Positions 20,875 through 32,039 are shown, counted from the stretch's first letter. The stretch is DNA of 64,000 nt from Melitaea cinxia (GCF_905220565.1 NC_059406.1:2862001-2926000); one strand, 5' to 3'. Numbers and translations: made by a program. The notes: generated by a model not told the origin, from the letters alone.

Positions 20875-23207
20875 ATGTCTATGTGTATGTGTATATGTGT
20901 GAATGTGTGTATATAAATATATATAAATTTTTATGATTTATTTATTGTATTTTAGTTGCATGTGCATATGTATTTTGATTAAACTTTATTACCATTGCGC
21001 AAGCCCGTTACACTGCTAGCTTTTTTCAGTTGGGTAATCTGGAAGAGATCACTATTTAGTGATAAGATCGCCCATTGCACTATATGTATCTAATATTAAG
21101 GTTTGTTATGTATACTATCTTTAGTTGCAATGAAGTGGTTTATTATTATTATTATACATTCTTGAACGCTATGTTTATTTAACAACACAAAATTTGATAT
21201 TTCTAATCTACACTACCTACTAACGGTATATCTATTTGGTTGCTAACATTTTTCCCAAATCTCTCCATACGTTTAACGTTCAACTTCATTACTTTCCTGC
21301 CAAATAAGCGACTCACGCAAAAGTTTACGTGTAACACTAATATTCTCTAAAATAGATTTGTCTCTGTCTTTTTTTATGTATAGCGTGTGTCTTTGAATGG
21401 AGATTTCATCTCTTACTAGCAGCTCAGTAATGAAAGTCTCCATAAGTGTTTGCTCGCAAACGGAAAAAAGCTTACTTTAAAATCATATCAAATTTGTCAA
21501 TAGTAGCTTATAGATACATGTATTATATTGATTTTGTTTAATTATCTATTACAGGTTAATCTATTGGGAGGTCAGTCTGAAAATGCAATTATTTTAATTG
21601 ACTTCATCCGATACATGGCTCCAAATTATAACGACGAATCGTGTCCTATATACAGAGAAGAAAGTTCCGGGACTACAACTACACCTTATACCACAGATAC
21701 ACCGACCACTACAGATGCACCAACTACTACAGATGCACCCACTACTACAGATGCACCCACTACTACAGATACACCAACTACTACAGATGCACCCACTACT
21801 ACAGATGCACCCACTACTACAGACGCACCCACTACTACAGATGCAGCTACCACTACAGACACACCTACCACTACAGACGCACCCACTACTACAGATACAC
21901 CGACTACTACAGATACACCCACTACTACAGATGCACCAACTACTACAGATGCACCCACTACTACAGATGCACCCACTACTACAGACGCACCCACTACTAC
22001 AGATGCAGCTACCACTACAGACACACCTACCACTACAGACGCACCCACTACTACAGATACACCGACTACTACAGATACACCCACTACTACAGATGCACCC
22101 ACTACTACAGACGCACCCACTACTACAGATGCAGCTACCACTACAGACACACCTACCACTACAGACGCACCCACTACTACAGATACACCGACTACTACAG
22201 ATACACCCACTACTACAGATGCACCAACTACTACAGATGCACCCACTACTACAGATGCACCCACTACTACAGACGCACCCACTACTACAGACGCACCCAC
22301 TACTACAGATGCAGCTACCACTACAGACACACCTACCACTACAGACGCACCAACTACTACAGATACACCCACTACTACAGATGCACCAACCACTACAGAT
22401 ACACCCACAACTACAGATACACCAACCACTACAGATACACCTACTACTACAGACGCACCTACCACTACAGATGCACCCACTACTACAGATGCACCGACCA
22501 CTACAGATGCACCTACCACTACAGATGCACCTACCACTACAGATGCACCCACTACTACAGATACACCCACTACTACAGATACACCCACTACTACAGATGC
22601 ACCCACTACTACAGATGCACCCACTACTACAGATGCACCCACTACTACAGATACACCCACTACTACAGATGCACCAACTACATCAGATGCACCAACTACT
22701 ACAGATACACCCACTACTACAGATACACCCACTACTACAGATGCACCAACTACTACAGATACACCCACTACTACAGATACACCCACTACTACAGATGCAC
22801 CAACTACTACAGATACACCCACTACTACAGATACACTAACCAGTACAGATACACTTACCACTACAGACACATCCACTACTACAGATACACCTACTACTAC
22901 AGATTCGCCTACTACTACAGATGTACCTACTACTACAGATACACCTTCTACTACAGAAACAACAGATTTACCTACAACACCTTCCTTCGAATCAGAAAAT
23001 TCGTTTTGGAATGTGTGGACTATAACAATGGTTGTGGCATTGTCACTTATAATGTTATGTTTATTATCTTTATGTTTCTACCAACTAGGCAAAAGAAGAG
23101 GAAGTGAGGTTGTTCCTATAATATTGAATGATTACGATGATCTGCCTAAGCCTATAATTATGCCTAGAGTAACTAGAGTGTTTAATAATCGAAAACTTCC
23201 AGTATAA
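17561..23207 (+). CDS. Gene B: MAM-like membrane mucin, two exons
   Basis: Exon 1 17561-18016, intron 18017-21554 (GTGAGT donor, CTATTACAG acceptor, phase 0), exon 2 21555-23207, total 702 residues. The ATG at 17561 opens a signal peptide (NMYRYCFLLLFISYEVIC). Then comes a domain of about 155 residues beginning CVVFNFENNY and ending IDFIRYMAPNYNDESCPIY, split by the intron. The FE start, paired Cys, central Trp residues and late IDxIRY strand resemble a divergent MAM domain. About 430 residues of TTTDAP/TTTDTP repeats follow, then FWNVWTITMV and a membrane helix near 22995-23080, then GKRRGSE and a tail with DDLPKPIIMPRVTRV. The predicted product is a heavily O-glycosylated type I surface protein. 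The layout matches gene C exactly. Ligand and tissue are unknown, and the MAM label is inferred from pattern only. Confidence 0.8.
18150..18520 (+). mobile_element. Repeat family E, near full-length, in the intron of gene B
   Basis: Starts ATCAACTTCAAAAAAGGAGG and ends TTTAAGTCGGTTTTTTATTG, so the ends are inverted relatives (AACTTC and GAAGTCGGTT type). Inside is a direct internal repeat of the TACTTGACTA..GTCTACCTAC block. Non-coding and MITE-like. Confidence 0.55.
18596..18940 (+). repeat. tRNA-derived SINE family B, near full-length
   Basis: GGCGGTTGCGAATCCGTTCC resembles a decayed tRNA box B, and GTTTCGCTGGCGG lies just before it. Then follow GTTTGCCGTGGTCTGG, CCTCGGAGAGCGCGTTAAGC, CCTGATAGCGATCG and the 3' end GCAGTGGGATATTACAGGC. 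The copy at 37285-37645 is the same element inverted. It lies in the intron of gene B. Confidence 0.7.
18945..20060. other. Intron of gene B, no further feature seen
   Basis: AT-rich, with only short open frames that have no recognisable product. Confidence 0.4.
20095..20167 (+). tRNA. tRNA-like sequence, atypical anticodon GGT (probable tRNA-derived pseudogene)
   Basis: Folds as a cloverleaf. Acceptor CGTTCCA (20095-20101) pairs fully with TGGAACG (20160-20166). The D arm is GCTT..GAGC. The anticodon stem CCGAC/GTCGG encloses ACGGTCA, with GGT at 20129-20131. The T arm is GCAGG TTCGATC CCCGC with one A-C mismatch. Box A and box B are recognisable. Position 33 is C instead of the near-universal T, and GGT for Thr is not normally used in animals, so a decoding tRNA is unlikely. 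No intron or CCA is encoded. It lies in the intron of gene B between short inverted flanks. Confidence 0.5.
20225..20440 (+). repeat. Interspersed repeat (TAGCTGTGCCC family)
   Basis: Starts ACTAGCTGTGCCCACGACTC and includes CAAAATCGGTCCAGCCGTCT and AGACAGACATACAAAAATT. This layout is common in lepidopteran repeats. A partly similar decayed block is near 49600-49760. Class not determined. Confidence 0.5.
20799..20866. repeat. (AT)34 microsatellite
   Basis: 68 bp of uninterrupted AT followed by a GT-rich stretch to about 20915, in the intron of gene B. Confidence 0.95.
21025..21145 (+). repeat. Non-LTR 3'-tail repeat (GATCGCC family)
   Basis: TGGGTAATCTGGAAGAGATC, AGTGATAAGATCGCCC and a final TTATTATTATTATTA tail. 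Same family as 82-240. Confidence 0.6.
21670..22960 (+). repeat. 18-bp tandem repeat array (mucin domain of gene B)
   Basis: About 70 units of the type ACC(C/A)ACTACTACAGATGC, coding PTTTDA or PTTTDT. A rarer variant with ATGCAGCTACC (DAATTTD) marks larger blocks: it occurs at 21841, 22003, 22129 and 22309, steps of 162, 126 and 180 bp (9, 7 and 10 units). The array therefore grew by duplicating multi-unit blocks. Units near 22680 (ACATCAGAT) and after 22830 are diverged. Confidence 0.95.
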
Positions 23208-23940
23208 GCAGTTAAGTGTAAAGTACCATCTGCATTTTCCTATAGTCAGTTTTAATATCATGTAATATTTTTTTATAACAAAAGAGTTTTGATATAATTT
23301 CAAAAGAGCTTACAACGGAAGCTGCAGTATAGAGACAACTTTACACATAATACATTAAAATTGACTATTAATTGTATCTCACTATATTACATAAGTACTG
23401 TAAATATGTATGCATTTTGCAAGTTTAGATTGTAATTGAAGTGTTTTTTTTAATATTATATAAGTTTTCGTAATTAATGTATATAGCACTCATTATGTTT
23501 TAGAGAGATATATTTAAGTGTTACGTGTATTAGTATTATTGTTAACTATAATGTCAATATTTAGAAAAAAAAAGTTAATATAATTATGCTCATGTGTTTG
23601 ACTATTACTTTTATTTTTTTAATCAGAAGTATTATTATATCACAAAAATTGATGTAAAGAATTATTTAGTAAATAAGTTAAAAATGCTATTATTACATAT
23701 TTCACACGTAGGTAATGGAATGAGTGAACTTTCAAAAGAAGTACACTAGAACGTGCTATTAAAGATACATCGAATTCTTTGTTACTAAATAAAATGTGGA
23801 TGTTAGTACTAAAGTCTAAAAAGTAATATAGTTTGAAACTATAATAGATTATAAATTCGTATTTACACTAAAGAATTACAAATTTGGAAATCCTTTCTTG
23901 AAATATCTTATCGATTATAATGAAACCTTGGAATTACATA
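23208..23940. other. 3' flank of gene B
   Basis: AT-rich. An AATAAA at 23788-23793 is one possible polyadenylation signal. No other gene seen. Confidence 0.3.
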
Positions 23941-23956
23941 TACGGTATACGGCTAT

Positions 23957-23965
23957 CTCTAAAGG

Positions 23966-23997
<32 letters not shown>

Positions 23998-24231
23998 CTA
24001 GCTGACGCCTGTCTGCCTGAGCCCCGCAAACGTTGTTTTACCATATATGTAAGTAACTTCCGCACGTTATAACTTAGGGGTATGAAAAATAGATGTTGGC
24101 CGATTCTCAGACCTACCCGATATGCCCACAAAATTTTATTAAAATCGGTCAAGCCGTTTCGGAGGAGTTCAATGTTTAACATCATGACACGAGAATTTTA
24201 TATATTAGAAGATATATATTAACCTTTAGAG
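23957..24231. repeat. AT-centred palindrome split by an insertion
   Basis: CTCTAAAGGTTAATATATAT from 23957 is the exact complement of 24212-24231. The left arm continues into an (AT)n run up to 23997. Without the element between them the arms would form one AT-centred palindrome. Confidence 0.8.
23998..24211 (-). mobile_element. Helitron-like non-autonomous element
   Basis: Left end (A)CTAGCTGAC..CCGCAAACG and right end CGAGAATTTTATATATTAGAAGA. On the minus strand this starts TCTTCTAATATATAAAATTC and ends GTCAGCTAG before a T, like the copies at 29338 and 33167. It contains GCCGATTCTCAGACCTACCC. Non-coding. Confidence 0.65.
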
Positions 24232-25025
24232 GATCTTAATTTCTAATTCTTCGAAGGCTTATAATTCTTAATTCATCGAAGGCTTAAGCTCTGATTAAAA
24301 GTATACAGCGCCATCAAATGTCATAGGCAGTTTAATGTATATGTTTTGTACTAGGACATATTTAGGCTGCTAATGAAACATTTTAAGTAATTACCAACGC
24401 AAGTAATATTAATAATGAATTTTGCGATGTCTTACAAAAAGTGTTAGATGTTTGAAAGGTACAATTAATATAATAAGGTAATTTAAAAATATGTTTTAAA
24501 AGAATCCATAATACTCTAAAAAGTTGGTTGGGTTTCGGTATGGTTAATCAATGAAAGAAGTCATTCAAGAGATTATAACTTCAATAAAAATAACACGCCA
24601 GTACCACATGGTGTATACTCTACTCTAGGTCATACAGAGTAAAAGGACGCACGGTAAGTTGAATACAAAAGCCTCAACCTCGATCTCATGCTACGACACA
24701 CTACGTATCACGATCAAGATTGCAATTCAAAGCATCGCTCCTCACTATTAGTTCGACTACAACTCACGGCGACAACAATACGGGATGCAATAATCTGCAG
24801 CAACCGGAATCGCTAACAGCGTCTTGTCTCTCAGTATCGAATAACTAAGAAAGGGCTAGAGTATTTAGTTAGTCTGCTCGCATTAATCTATGAAAATTCA
24901 ACGAAAAACAGTATGATACGCTCGAAACGCTATTTTTCGAAATTGTTAACTAGTTAGAAGATCATATAAATGACAATGTAAATTAGCAAAATCTACGTAT
25001 CTTGTATGTAGTTTCTTAGTGTAGT
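24232..25025. other. Unassigned region
   Basis: No gene or recognised repeat on either strand. Confidence 0.4.
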
Positions 25026-25029
25026 GTCT

Positions 25030-25175
25030 TGGGTTGTCTGGAAGAAATGGCTAAATAGCCGTAAGTCCGCCCATTGTACTTCACAGTCTGTAAATGTTTT
25101 TTTTTATGTGTTTATTGTTTAAAATGTAGTTGTGGTGTACAATAAAGTATAAATAAATAAATAATAAATAAATAT
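25030..25175 (+). repeat. Non-LTR 3'-tail repeat (GATCGCC family)
   Basis: GGGTTGTCTGGAAGAAATGG, CCGTAAGTCCGCCCATTGTA and GGTGTACAATAAAGTATAAA followed by ATAA repeats. A well preserved retroposon 3' end with polyadenylation-like AATAAA. Confidence 0.65.
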
Positions 25176-25179
25176 GTAA

Positions 25180-26335
25180 ACAATTGTAAACGTAAATTTA
25201 AATTAGAGAACAATTGACATAATTTAACACTTACCTATAAAATACCTAACAATATTTTTCCCTTCACGATCTTTCTTCCTTGATCGCCATTACAGTCGAT
25301 TCTAAATTCAGCAAAGTATAACACAGCATCTGTCACTCTACAACAGGCCATGGTGCAAGCTAATATATAAATTTTAGATTTTTATAAGAAAATTTCTGGT
25401 AAATTTAGCAAGGAACTCCGCAGAATATTATTGAATTAGTGTACATAGTAAAGATAAATGAAAAGTTGCAATTAATAAAAAGTCTACATTTATTTGTTCC
25501 CCCCTCCCCCCTCCTACAAAATTCTGAGTACACCCATGGTGTTCCATTACTAAAGGCATAAATATATAGATTGGGAGTAAGAGAACAGAGTCATAACCAA
25601 TGTAAGCTGTGAAACGATAATTGCTGCGTTAAATACAATACATGCAGAGGAAAGCCTAAATTTTTTTCTCGCAAACATATTTTTGAAGTATATTTTTCAA
25701 TTAACGTTACGTAAGTTAACATTTTGTTGACTTAATTAAGAGCTTAGGAAAATTAGCCAAGTATTATTTTAGAAGAATTTTGTCTTTTGGATGTTTAAGT
25801 TAAGATGAAATTAATAAAGTTATTAAATGGATCGGTGTTCAAAATCTATTAACCCTTTGTTTTCTCACAAATAAACAACAAAATAAGGCCGTCATTGTTT
25901 TTGTTCTCTCTTGCAAATATAATTACAAACTTTCATTTACGTATCATGTCTGTAAAATACATTAAAATAACTAATAACTAATAACTTAATACTAGCAACT
26001 TCATTTATCTCAAACCTTAAAAAATTCAATAAACATGGTATGATAGCAATTGTTACAATTTACTCTTTGTTATTTTTGTTTGTAGGCAGTCTTTTATTTG
26101 GAGGCAGAAGCTACTACTGGAAACGTAACTTTGTTTAACATTTAAACCACAAGCACATTTATAATTGTAAATATATTTATAACCAAACAATTAAAAATAA
26201 TGCGATAACAGTTATCTAAACAGTGCTAATATTGAAATACTTCACACACTTCTAAGTGTGTATTTTTGTTTGCGCATTTTAACGAATTATTCACAATTGT
26301 TATTAGTCCGTTTGCAAAAGTTTGTATTTTTATAA
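25180..26335. other. Unassigned region
   Basis: AT-rich, with a C-rich run at 25500-25515. No gene seen. Confidence 0.4.
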
Positions 26336-26337
26336 TA

Positions 26338-26490
26338 CTTGGTCGGAAAATAAGTGTTTAGTCCAAGTGATGGTAAGCGTTTACCGTAGCCTACAGACGC
26401 CAGCAACACCAGAAGCTTTACAAGCGCGTTGCTGACCCTACACCTCACTCTCATGGGATCTCTGGCCACCTTACTGACTCACTCTTAATG
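26338..26490 (+). repeat. Repeat family D, diverged copy
   Basis: TTGGTCGGAAAATAAGTG, TGATGGTAAGCGTTTACCG, AACACCAGAAGCTTTACAAG and GGCCACCTTACTGAC correspond to the order in the copies at 43530 and 48078. Confidence 0.65.
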
Positions 26491-26604
26491 ATACGTCATT
26501 TGTCTACGATACGAGATATGATGAACATACATACATACATATATAGCCTGTTTAAATTATGACCCACTTTTTAGCTTTGCCAACAAAACACTAAATACAC
26601 TTAC

Positions 26605-26800
26605 ATTTCAGCCTATTACACTCCACTGCTGGACATAGGGTTCCCCAAGCTCGCGCCAAGCATCTCGGTTGCCCGCAATAGTCATCCAGACGCCACAGGC
26701 GATCTCACGTAGATCGTCGGTCCAGCGGACCGAAGGACGTCCCACACTGCGCTTACCACACGCGGTCTCCACTCCAGGACACGTCTGCTCTAGCAGCCAA
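26605..26800 (-). pseudogene. LINE C-terminal fragment
   Basis: The minus strand encodes GKRSVGRPSVRWTDDLREI, close to the fragment at 16577-16792. It ends at CAGCCTATTACACTCCACTG, which is the 3' end of the LINE. Confidence 0.7.
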
Positions 26801-26864
26801 CTTCAACTTGCTGATCAGTTGTTTAGCTATGCTAGCTAATAATAACTCATCTTTACGCTTATAC

Positions 26865-26930
26865 GCTTCAGCCTGTAATATCCCACTACTGGGCAGGCCT
26901 CTTTCCCAATTCCCCACAACTCGTGTTTAA
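26865..26930 (-). repeat. SINE family B, 3' fragment
   Basis: GCTTCAGCCTGTAATATCCC, ACTGGGCAGGCCTCTTTC: the complement of the 3' end of the copy at 18596-18940. Confidence 0.6.
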
Positions 26931-26934
26931 GACA

Positions 26935-27750
26935 CGCTAATTGGACGAGCGAAGTTTCATTATAAAAGTTTAAAACGCCTTATAATTTCATATTTGTAAA
27001 TACGCGTACTTATGTTAGTTTTTAGCTGGCAAAAAACTATAGGCGATGTAATTTTCATTAGCCCCTGTAACAGAATGTGCTTTTAGAACAAAAGATTTCA
27101 TCAAATTAATTTGAAATATTAAACAAAAGGCAAGCGCTAAAATATAGCTCTACGCAACTTTTATATACAACACGTTTATATATAGAGTTATGAAATAAAA
27201 TTTTGTAATTGTTTATATAAAAACTCAGCATATGCCTTAAGTATAGCTATATAAAATATATATATTAAATTGAAAAAGTATTTAATAGCCATCTCTTATC
27301 TATAACGTTTATTCATTATTCACTATGCAATTAATAAAATTCTTGATATGCCGATGGAACACCAGACTTGAAAGTTATAACACGCTATAGCTAGCAGATG
27401 GCGCTACACAATATTGACAATGAATAAATTATTCGCTAAATATATGAATACCTAGTTAAAGACGAATTGACACAGGCTATTTTTAATCTTGATTACCGAA
27501 ACCGTACGAGATTAATCTCACAAGTCGGCAAAACTAGGCTTTACTAACGTCTACAAAAATATTTTTATAATATATAATTTTCTGAGCCCATACGTTATCA
27601 CGCCACGTCTAATTCAAGCCTTCTTACGTCTCTACTAGCTATTGTGGCCATGTAGCGCATTTGTCTGTACGTGAAGCTTCTAAAATTCTTGGAAAATATA
27701 CTATATACTTAAGTTTCTAAGAACTAAACTTCTGAAATCTTTTTTTTATA
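26935..27750. other. Unassigned AT-rich region
   Basis: No gene or complete repeat recognised. Confidence 0.4.
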
Positions 27751-27754
27751 CAAC

Positions 27755-27835
27755 TTGGTCGGCAAATAAGCATATGACTCATATGATAGTAAGCGATTAC
27801 CGTAGCTTATAGAGTCCATTTACCGAGGTAGGCTA
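27755..27835 (+). repeat. Repeat family D, fragment
   Basis: ACTTGGTCGGCAAATAAGC, GATAGTAAGCGATTACCGTA. Only the first third of the family D repeat remains. Confidence 0.6.
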
Positions 27836-27839
27836 GGAA

Positions 27840-28343
27840 GAAACTAAAGTGGGTGAAACCACACAGCTCAGCTAGTTATAGTTTATTAAATTATCGAGAA
27901 ATCGTTAGAGTTCGTTTAGTCGCGGTGCTCTAACTATTCGGAAACAATTCAACGAATAACATTGTTGGCACTCGTTCGAAACACCTTATTTGGAAATATT
28001 AAATAAGTTAGTACATCACATTAAATTTTACAATGTAAAGAGCGAAATATTAAGAGAACGAGTTACCAGATTGTTGGAGCATATAATAAATTCAATAAAT
28101 ACAATGAATCCACACTAAAAAAATATTTTATTTTTTAACCAAAAATATCTTTTTTCTTCGACGCCATCTTTTCGAATTCCAAATGCTTTCAAAGCATCAT
28201 TTTTCTTTTTTTTGTCGCACAATGACATATTTTATACAGCCTTAAATTTTTAAATGTTTTTAGACAAAAATGTTTATGTTTTGAAAGAATATACTCTGTT
28301 AAAAACAATACTAATAAATCTTCTACATAAATAAAAAATACAT
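27840..28343. other. Unassigned AT-rich region
   Basis: Nothing recognised. Confidence 0.4.
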
Positions 28344-28354
28344 AATATCGGAAT

Positions 28355-28684
28355 CATCATTACAGCCTATACAGTCCACTGCTGGACATAGGCCTCCACA
28401 AGTTTACGCCAAAAATAACGTGAACTCATGTGTTTTGCCCATAGTCACCACGCTGGGCAGGCGGGTTGGTGACCGCAGTACTGGCTTTGTCGCACCGAAG
28501 ACGCTGCTGCCCGTCTTCGGCCTGTGTATTTCAAAGACAGCAATTGGATGGTTATCCCGCCATCGGTCGGCTTCTTAAGTTCCAAGGTGGTTGTGGAACC
28601 TTGTTATCCCTTAGTCGCCTCTTACGACACCCACGGGAAGAGAGGGGGTGGCTAAATTCTTTAGTGCCGTAGCCACACAGCACG
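28355..28684 (-). mobile_element. Retroposon family A, young full-length copy
   Basis: 330 bp flanked by a perfect 11-bp target duplication, AATATCGGAAT, at 28344-28354 and 28685-28695. Nearly identical to the copy at 12134-12465. Confidence 0.9.
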
Positions 28685-28699
28685 AATATCGGAATGATT

Positions 28700-29335
28700 G
28701 CACCTAATTTAATTTTTCTTTTTTGTATTCGTTGTCGATAAGTTTTGTATTAAAGAAAAAAAAAACGATATATTCATGGAAAAAAATATGGCGTACGATG
28801 CTAGTCTGTAATAAATTTAACAACAGAACACTAAAGCCACTTTATCGCCATTGCTATTAATCGTGTATAAGTTTTTATTCGTTTATAATTGTTGTAAATA
28901 GTTATTACAGTTTGAAAAATCATTTGAGCGCTGATTAATTGATACGATAGAGTAAAAATAAACACAAAAATAAAAGCAACTCGTAACGGCAAACAACCAA
29001 AACAAATGTATAAAAATTACAAACAAAGCAACAACTTTATATAGATACATAAAATACATAAAATAATAAAACAAAGAAATACATAAAAAATAATAAATAA
29101 ATAATAACAATTAAGTACATAAAATATAAAAGATATTCTTAAATAGATCCTCTTAATATTAAATAGAATTTGACAATCGATACTCCAATATTATAAAGAG
29201 GTAAAGAGTCTAACATTGTTTGTTATCTTCGCAAATACTGATCCGATCACGAAAATTATTTCACTAACAGAAAGCTACACTATTCAGGATCAACATAGGC
29301 TATATTTTATTGTGATTGAACAAAAAATTCAGTGA
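28700..29335. other. Unassigned AT-rich region
   Basis: Simple AT-rich sequence, with no gene or named repeat. Confidence 0.4.
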
Positions 29336-29337
29336 TA

Positions 29338-29510
29338 AATCTTATATATAAAATTCTCGTGTTACAATCTTAGTTACGATACACCTCCGAAACGGCTGGA
29401 CTAATTTTTATGAAATTTGGTGTGAATATTGGGTAGGTCTGAGAATCGGCCAACAACTATTTTTCTTACAGATTTTATAAGGGGGGGGGGGATTAAGGGG
29501 GGTTAATAAC
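29338..29510 (+). mobile_element. Helitron-like element, 3' end altered
   Basis: Starts TCTTATATATAAAATTCTCG and includes CCGAAACGGCTGGACTAATT and GGTCTGAGAATCGGCC, matching the complement of the copies at 23998 and 33167. The 3' part runs into a G-run of about 11 bases and ends near ACATACTAG. Confidence 0.6.
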
Positions 29511-29519
29511 ATACTAGTA

Positions 29520-29765
29520 GTAGTACATAGTAGCTTAGTAGAGTTTTACTAACTATTAACAATGTCCCTGCCAAATTTCAAGCTTGTAGCATAAAAAATG
29601 AAAAACTTTCGTACAAACAAGTAAGAGTACTTAAACTCCTTTAATCCGGCCCGACCGAAAAATCCGGTCTTAGGTGACGTTTACTAAACTATAAACTACC
29701 TCGTTGCCAAATTTCATATTTATGAGTCCAGCGGTTTTTAAGATTTCGTGACGAATCAATGACCC
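29520..29765 (+). repeat. Repeat family G, about 1.5 units
   Basis: TTTACTAACTATTAACAATG, CTGCCAAATTTCAAGCTTG, then AAATCCGGTCTTAGGTGACG and a second CTATAAACTACCTCGTTGCC. Confidence 0.6.
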
Positions 29766-29769
29766 AACG

Positions 29770-30724
29770 ATCTTAGATATTTAGATAAAAATTATCATAC
29801 ATTTGAACTGGAATAATACAATATCTATATTATAATGAAGACATATATAATATTTCTTACTAACAAAAATCACAACACAAGCAATATACATTTAACTGCT
29901 TCTGTTCTATAAATATCAAAATATTTATAATTAATTTGTATAATTAAAAATAAATTAAAATATTTTCTGTATCTGGCAACATAGGTGCCAAAGTGAAATT
30001 ATATATACACGAAATATGCCCTTAATTATAATAAAGTAAAGATTAAAATCAATTGAATGGAACATTTATAATACAATTGAATGTCTTTGTCGTACTCTCA
30101 ATGCCGCCTAAGATAATGATCTATCGCGATTGTTTGAAGATTATCTTATCAGATAGATTTTGATATTGCATGTAATCAATTTTGATATTTTATCTATAAC
30201 TGGTCATAAAGAAGCGATATGGTTTATCGCTATAAATTTTGTAATTTTATTAAGATTTCCGTTCGAATGTTGACGCCACTTTATCAAAATTAAGCCTCAG
30301 ATATAATAATACCTAATAGAAAAATCTGGTAACTTCAAAAAAATAATTAGGTATATATACAATTATATTTTCCTCTATTTTTATTTAGAGATTAATATCC
30401 AACACGGATAAGTAAAACCCACCATAACATGACTTAAAATTATTAAAACATTAAATGAAAGCAGTTGGAGGTGAAATGCTGATTTTAAGGGAAAGATCTT
30501 ACATTGGCCTGATGCCCCGTAATATCTCAGAGGTGGCACCTCAAGAAATTGAATCCTGTACATGGGATACAAACCAGACAAAAAGTAAAAGTAAAACGTG
30601 AAAAAACAGAAAGAGAGCCAACATCTCTCCTTATATTTATAGCTTCCGAACCTTTTGTAATCGTCATCAATGCGTATATCCTAGCGTCGGATAGAGTCTA
30701 ACTATGTGGGGGACATAATTATAG
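29770..30724. other. Unassigned region
   Basis: AT-rich. The segment 30380-30600 is less AT-rich but shows no recognisable protein on either strand. Confidence 0.35.
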
Positions 30725-31020
30725 ATTACTAGCAGTCCCGCGGCTTCGCTCGCGCAAAAATTGACAATATCTACAAAGAGGGGCTAAAGTAGTGCATAGT
30801 CATTATCCAGGGCGAGGTGGCGAATGCTAGCGCGACCCCATCTCGCCCCAGCCAGGCCAGGCCAGGACGACTGCTCACACGTGGTGGTTTTTAGTCAGTA
30901 GGAGTCTGATATAACCCTCTGGCACCCCCGTGCTGGAATCTATGAAGGATTTTCCCCACGTAAAAAAAGTGCATAGTCATTATATTACATTAATTTAGGA
31001 CCTCTTTGTATACTACATTT
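30725..31020 (+). repeat. Interspersed repeat (CCCGCGGCTTCGCTCGC family), interrupted
   Basis: GCAGTCCCGCGGCTTCGCTC, AAAGAGGGGCTAAAGTAGTG, then after an insertion CATTATATTACATTAATTT and CCTCTTTGTATACTACATTT. The same order, uninterrupted, occurs at 59425-59530. Confidence 0.65.
30807..30967 (+). mobile_element. 161-bp retroposon insertion with 16-bp target duplication
   Basis: AGTGCATAGTCATTAT at 30791-30806 is repeated exactly at 30968-30983. The insert ends GATTTTCCCCACGTAAAAAA, so it has an A-tail, and contains CCCTCTGGCACCCCCGTGC. No coding capacity. Confidence 0.85.
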
Positions 31021-31139
31021 ATGGATCAATTTTCATGCACTAGAACTGCTGTGTGCTCGATCACACCTAAGGAACAGTTATGCAAAAATACTCTACCCTT
31101 AGGTCTTATCTAACCATTTTTAAATTTTTAAGTAATTAC

Positions 31140-31935
31140 TGTAATAGAGGAAGATGGAAGTTTAGAAATTATTAACTATCTTCCTGCCAAATTTCAAGTT
31201 TGTGCTACAAGCGAACATGTCACAACCAACAAAAAATGGAGGACTCTCAAACAAACTTGCTCGACCCCTTAAACTAGTTTAATCTAGTTTTGTCACATAA
31301 TCCGTTCTTAGTGAACATTTGCTTATTGTAAACTACTAAAGTTCCAATTTTTATGCTAGTTGCACAAAAATTCAGGACTTTTATAAAATCTTTCGAGAGC
31401 CATTAGACTATCTCAATGTTCAAAAAAAGAGCATATTCCGTTTAAAATAAGAGTATATGAACGCGCCTGCTAATCCTCTGATGAAGCGGGTGTCTATAGA
31501 TGTTGCTTTCACTTACCAGGTGAGTCAACTGTCCGCTTGACCCCAATTCTATAAAACAAAAAAAAAAACAAAAAAGTGACTCTGTTGCAAAATCTACTAA
31601 CTATTATCTATCTTTCAGATTTTAAGTTCATAGCACAAAAAATTAAAGATTTTTTTGAAAAATTCGCAAAACCTTTACTACTTTTCAATGCTGCCTTAAT
31701 TGCGAAAGGCGTTTTTAGAGGACTTCTACTAATTATTAACTTTCTTTCTGTCAAATATCAAGCTTGTAGCACCAAAAATGAAGGATTTTCATACAAACTT
31801 GTGAGCCCTTTGATCCTTTTAATCCGACCCTATCAAAAATCCGTTCGTATTGGACGTCTTATAACTATAAACTTCCTCCTTGCCAAATTTCGTCTTTAAG
31901 CGTCCATCAGTTTTGTGAGATATCGTGATGAGTGA
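31140..31935 (+). repeat. Repeat family G, several decayed units
   Basis: Recurrent TTATTAACTATCTTCCTGCC, CAAATTTCAAGTTTGTGC, AAATCCGTTCTTAGTG-like and GGACGTCTTATAACTATAAA blocks at about 150-bp spacing. Unrelated sequence lies at 31440-31570. Confidence 0.55.
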
Positions 31936-32016
31936 ATGACTCAAAGTGAAATGAAAATTGAATTGAAAAGCGAATTGATTTCGATTGTAATGAAATTCAA
32001 GTTTATCATAAGTATT

Positions 32017-32038
32017 CGTAGGTAAGTACTTACCTACG
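32017..32038. repeat. Perfect 22-bp palindrome
   Basis: CGTAGGTAAGT followed directly by its complement ACTTACCTACG, no spacer. Confidence 0.95.
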
Positions 32039-32039
32039 T

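Noticed and set aside
20641..20940. Open frames of IYIYIY type around 20.8 kb
   Set aside because: Translation of the (AT)n microsatellite.
21598..23107. Alternative forward and reverse frames through the gene B repeat (LLQMHP, HYYRCT and VVVGAS types)
   Set aside because: Consequence of an 18-bp unit without stops in those frames. Only the PTTTDA frame connects to the conserved exon 2 start, membrane helix and tail.
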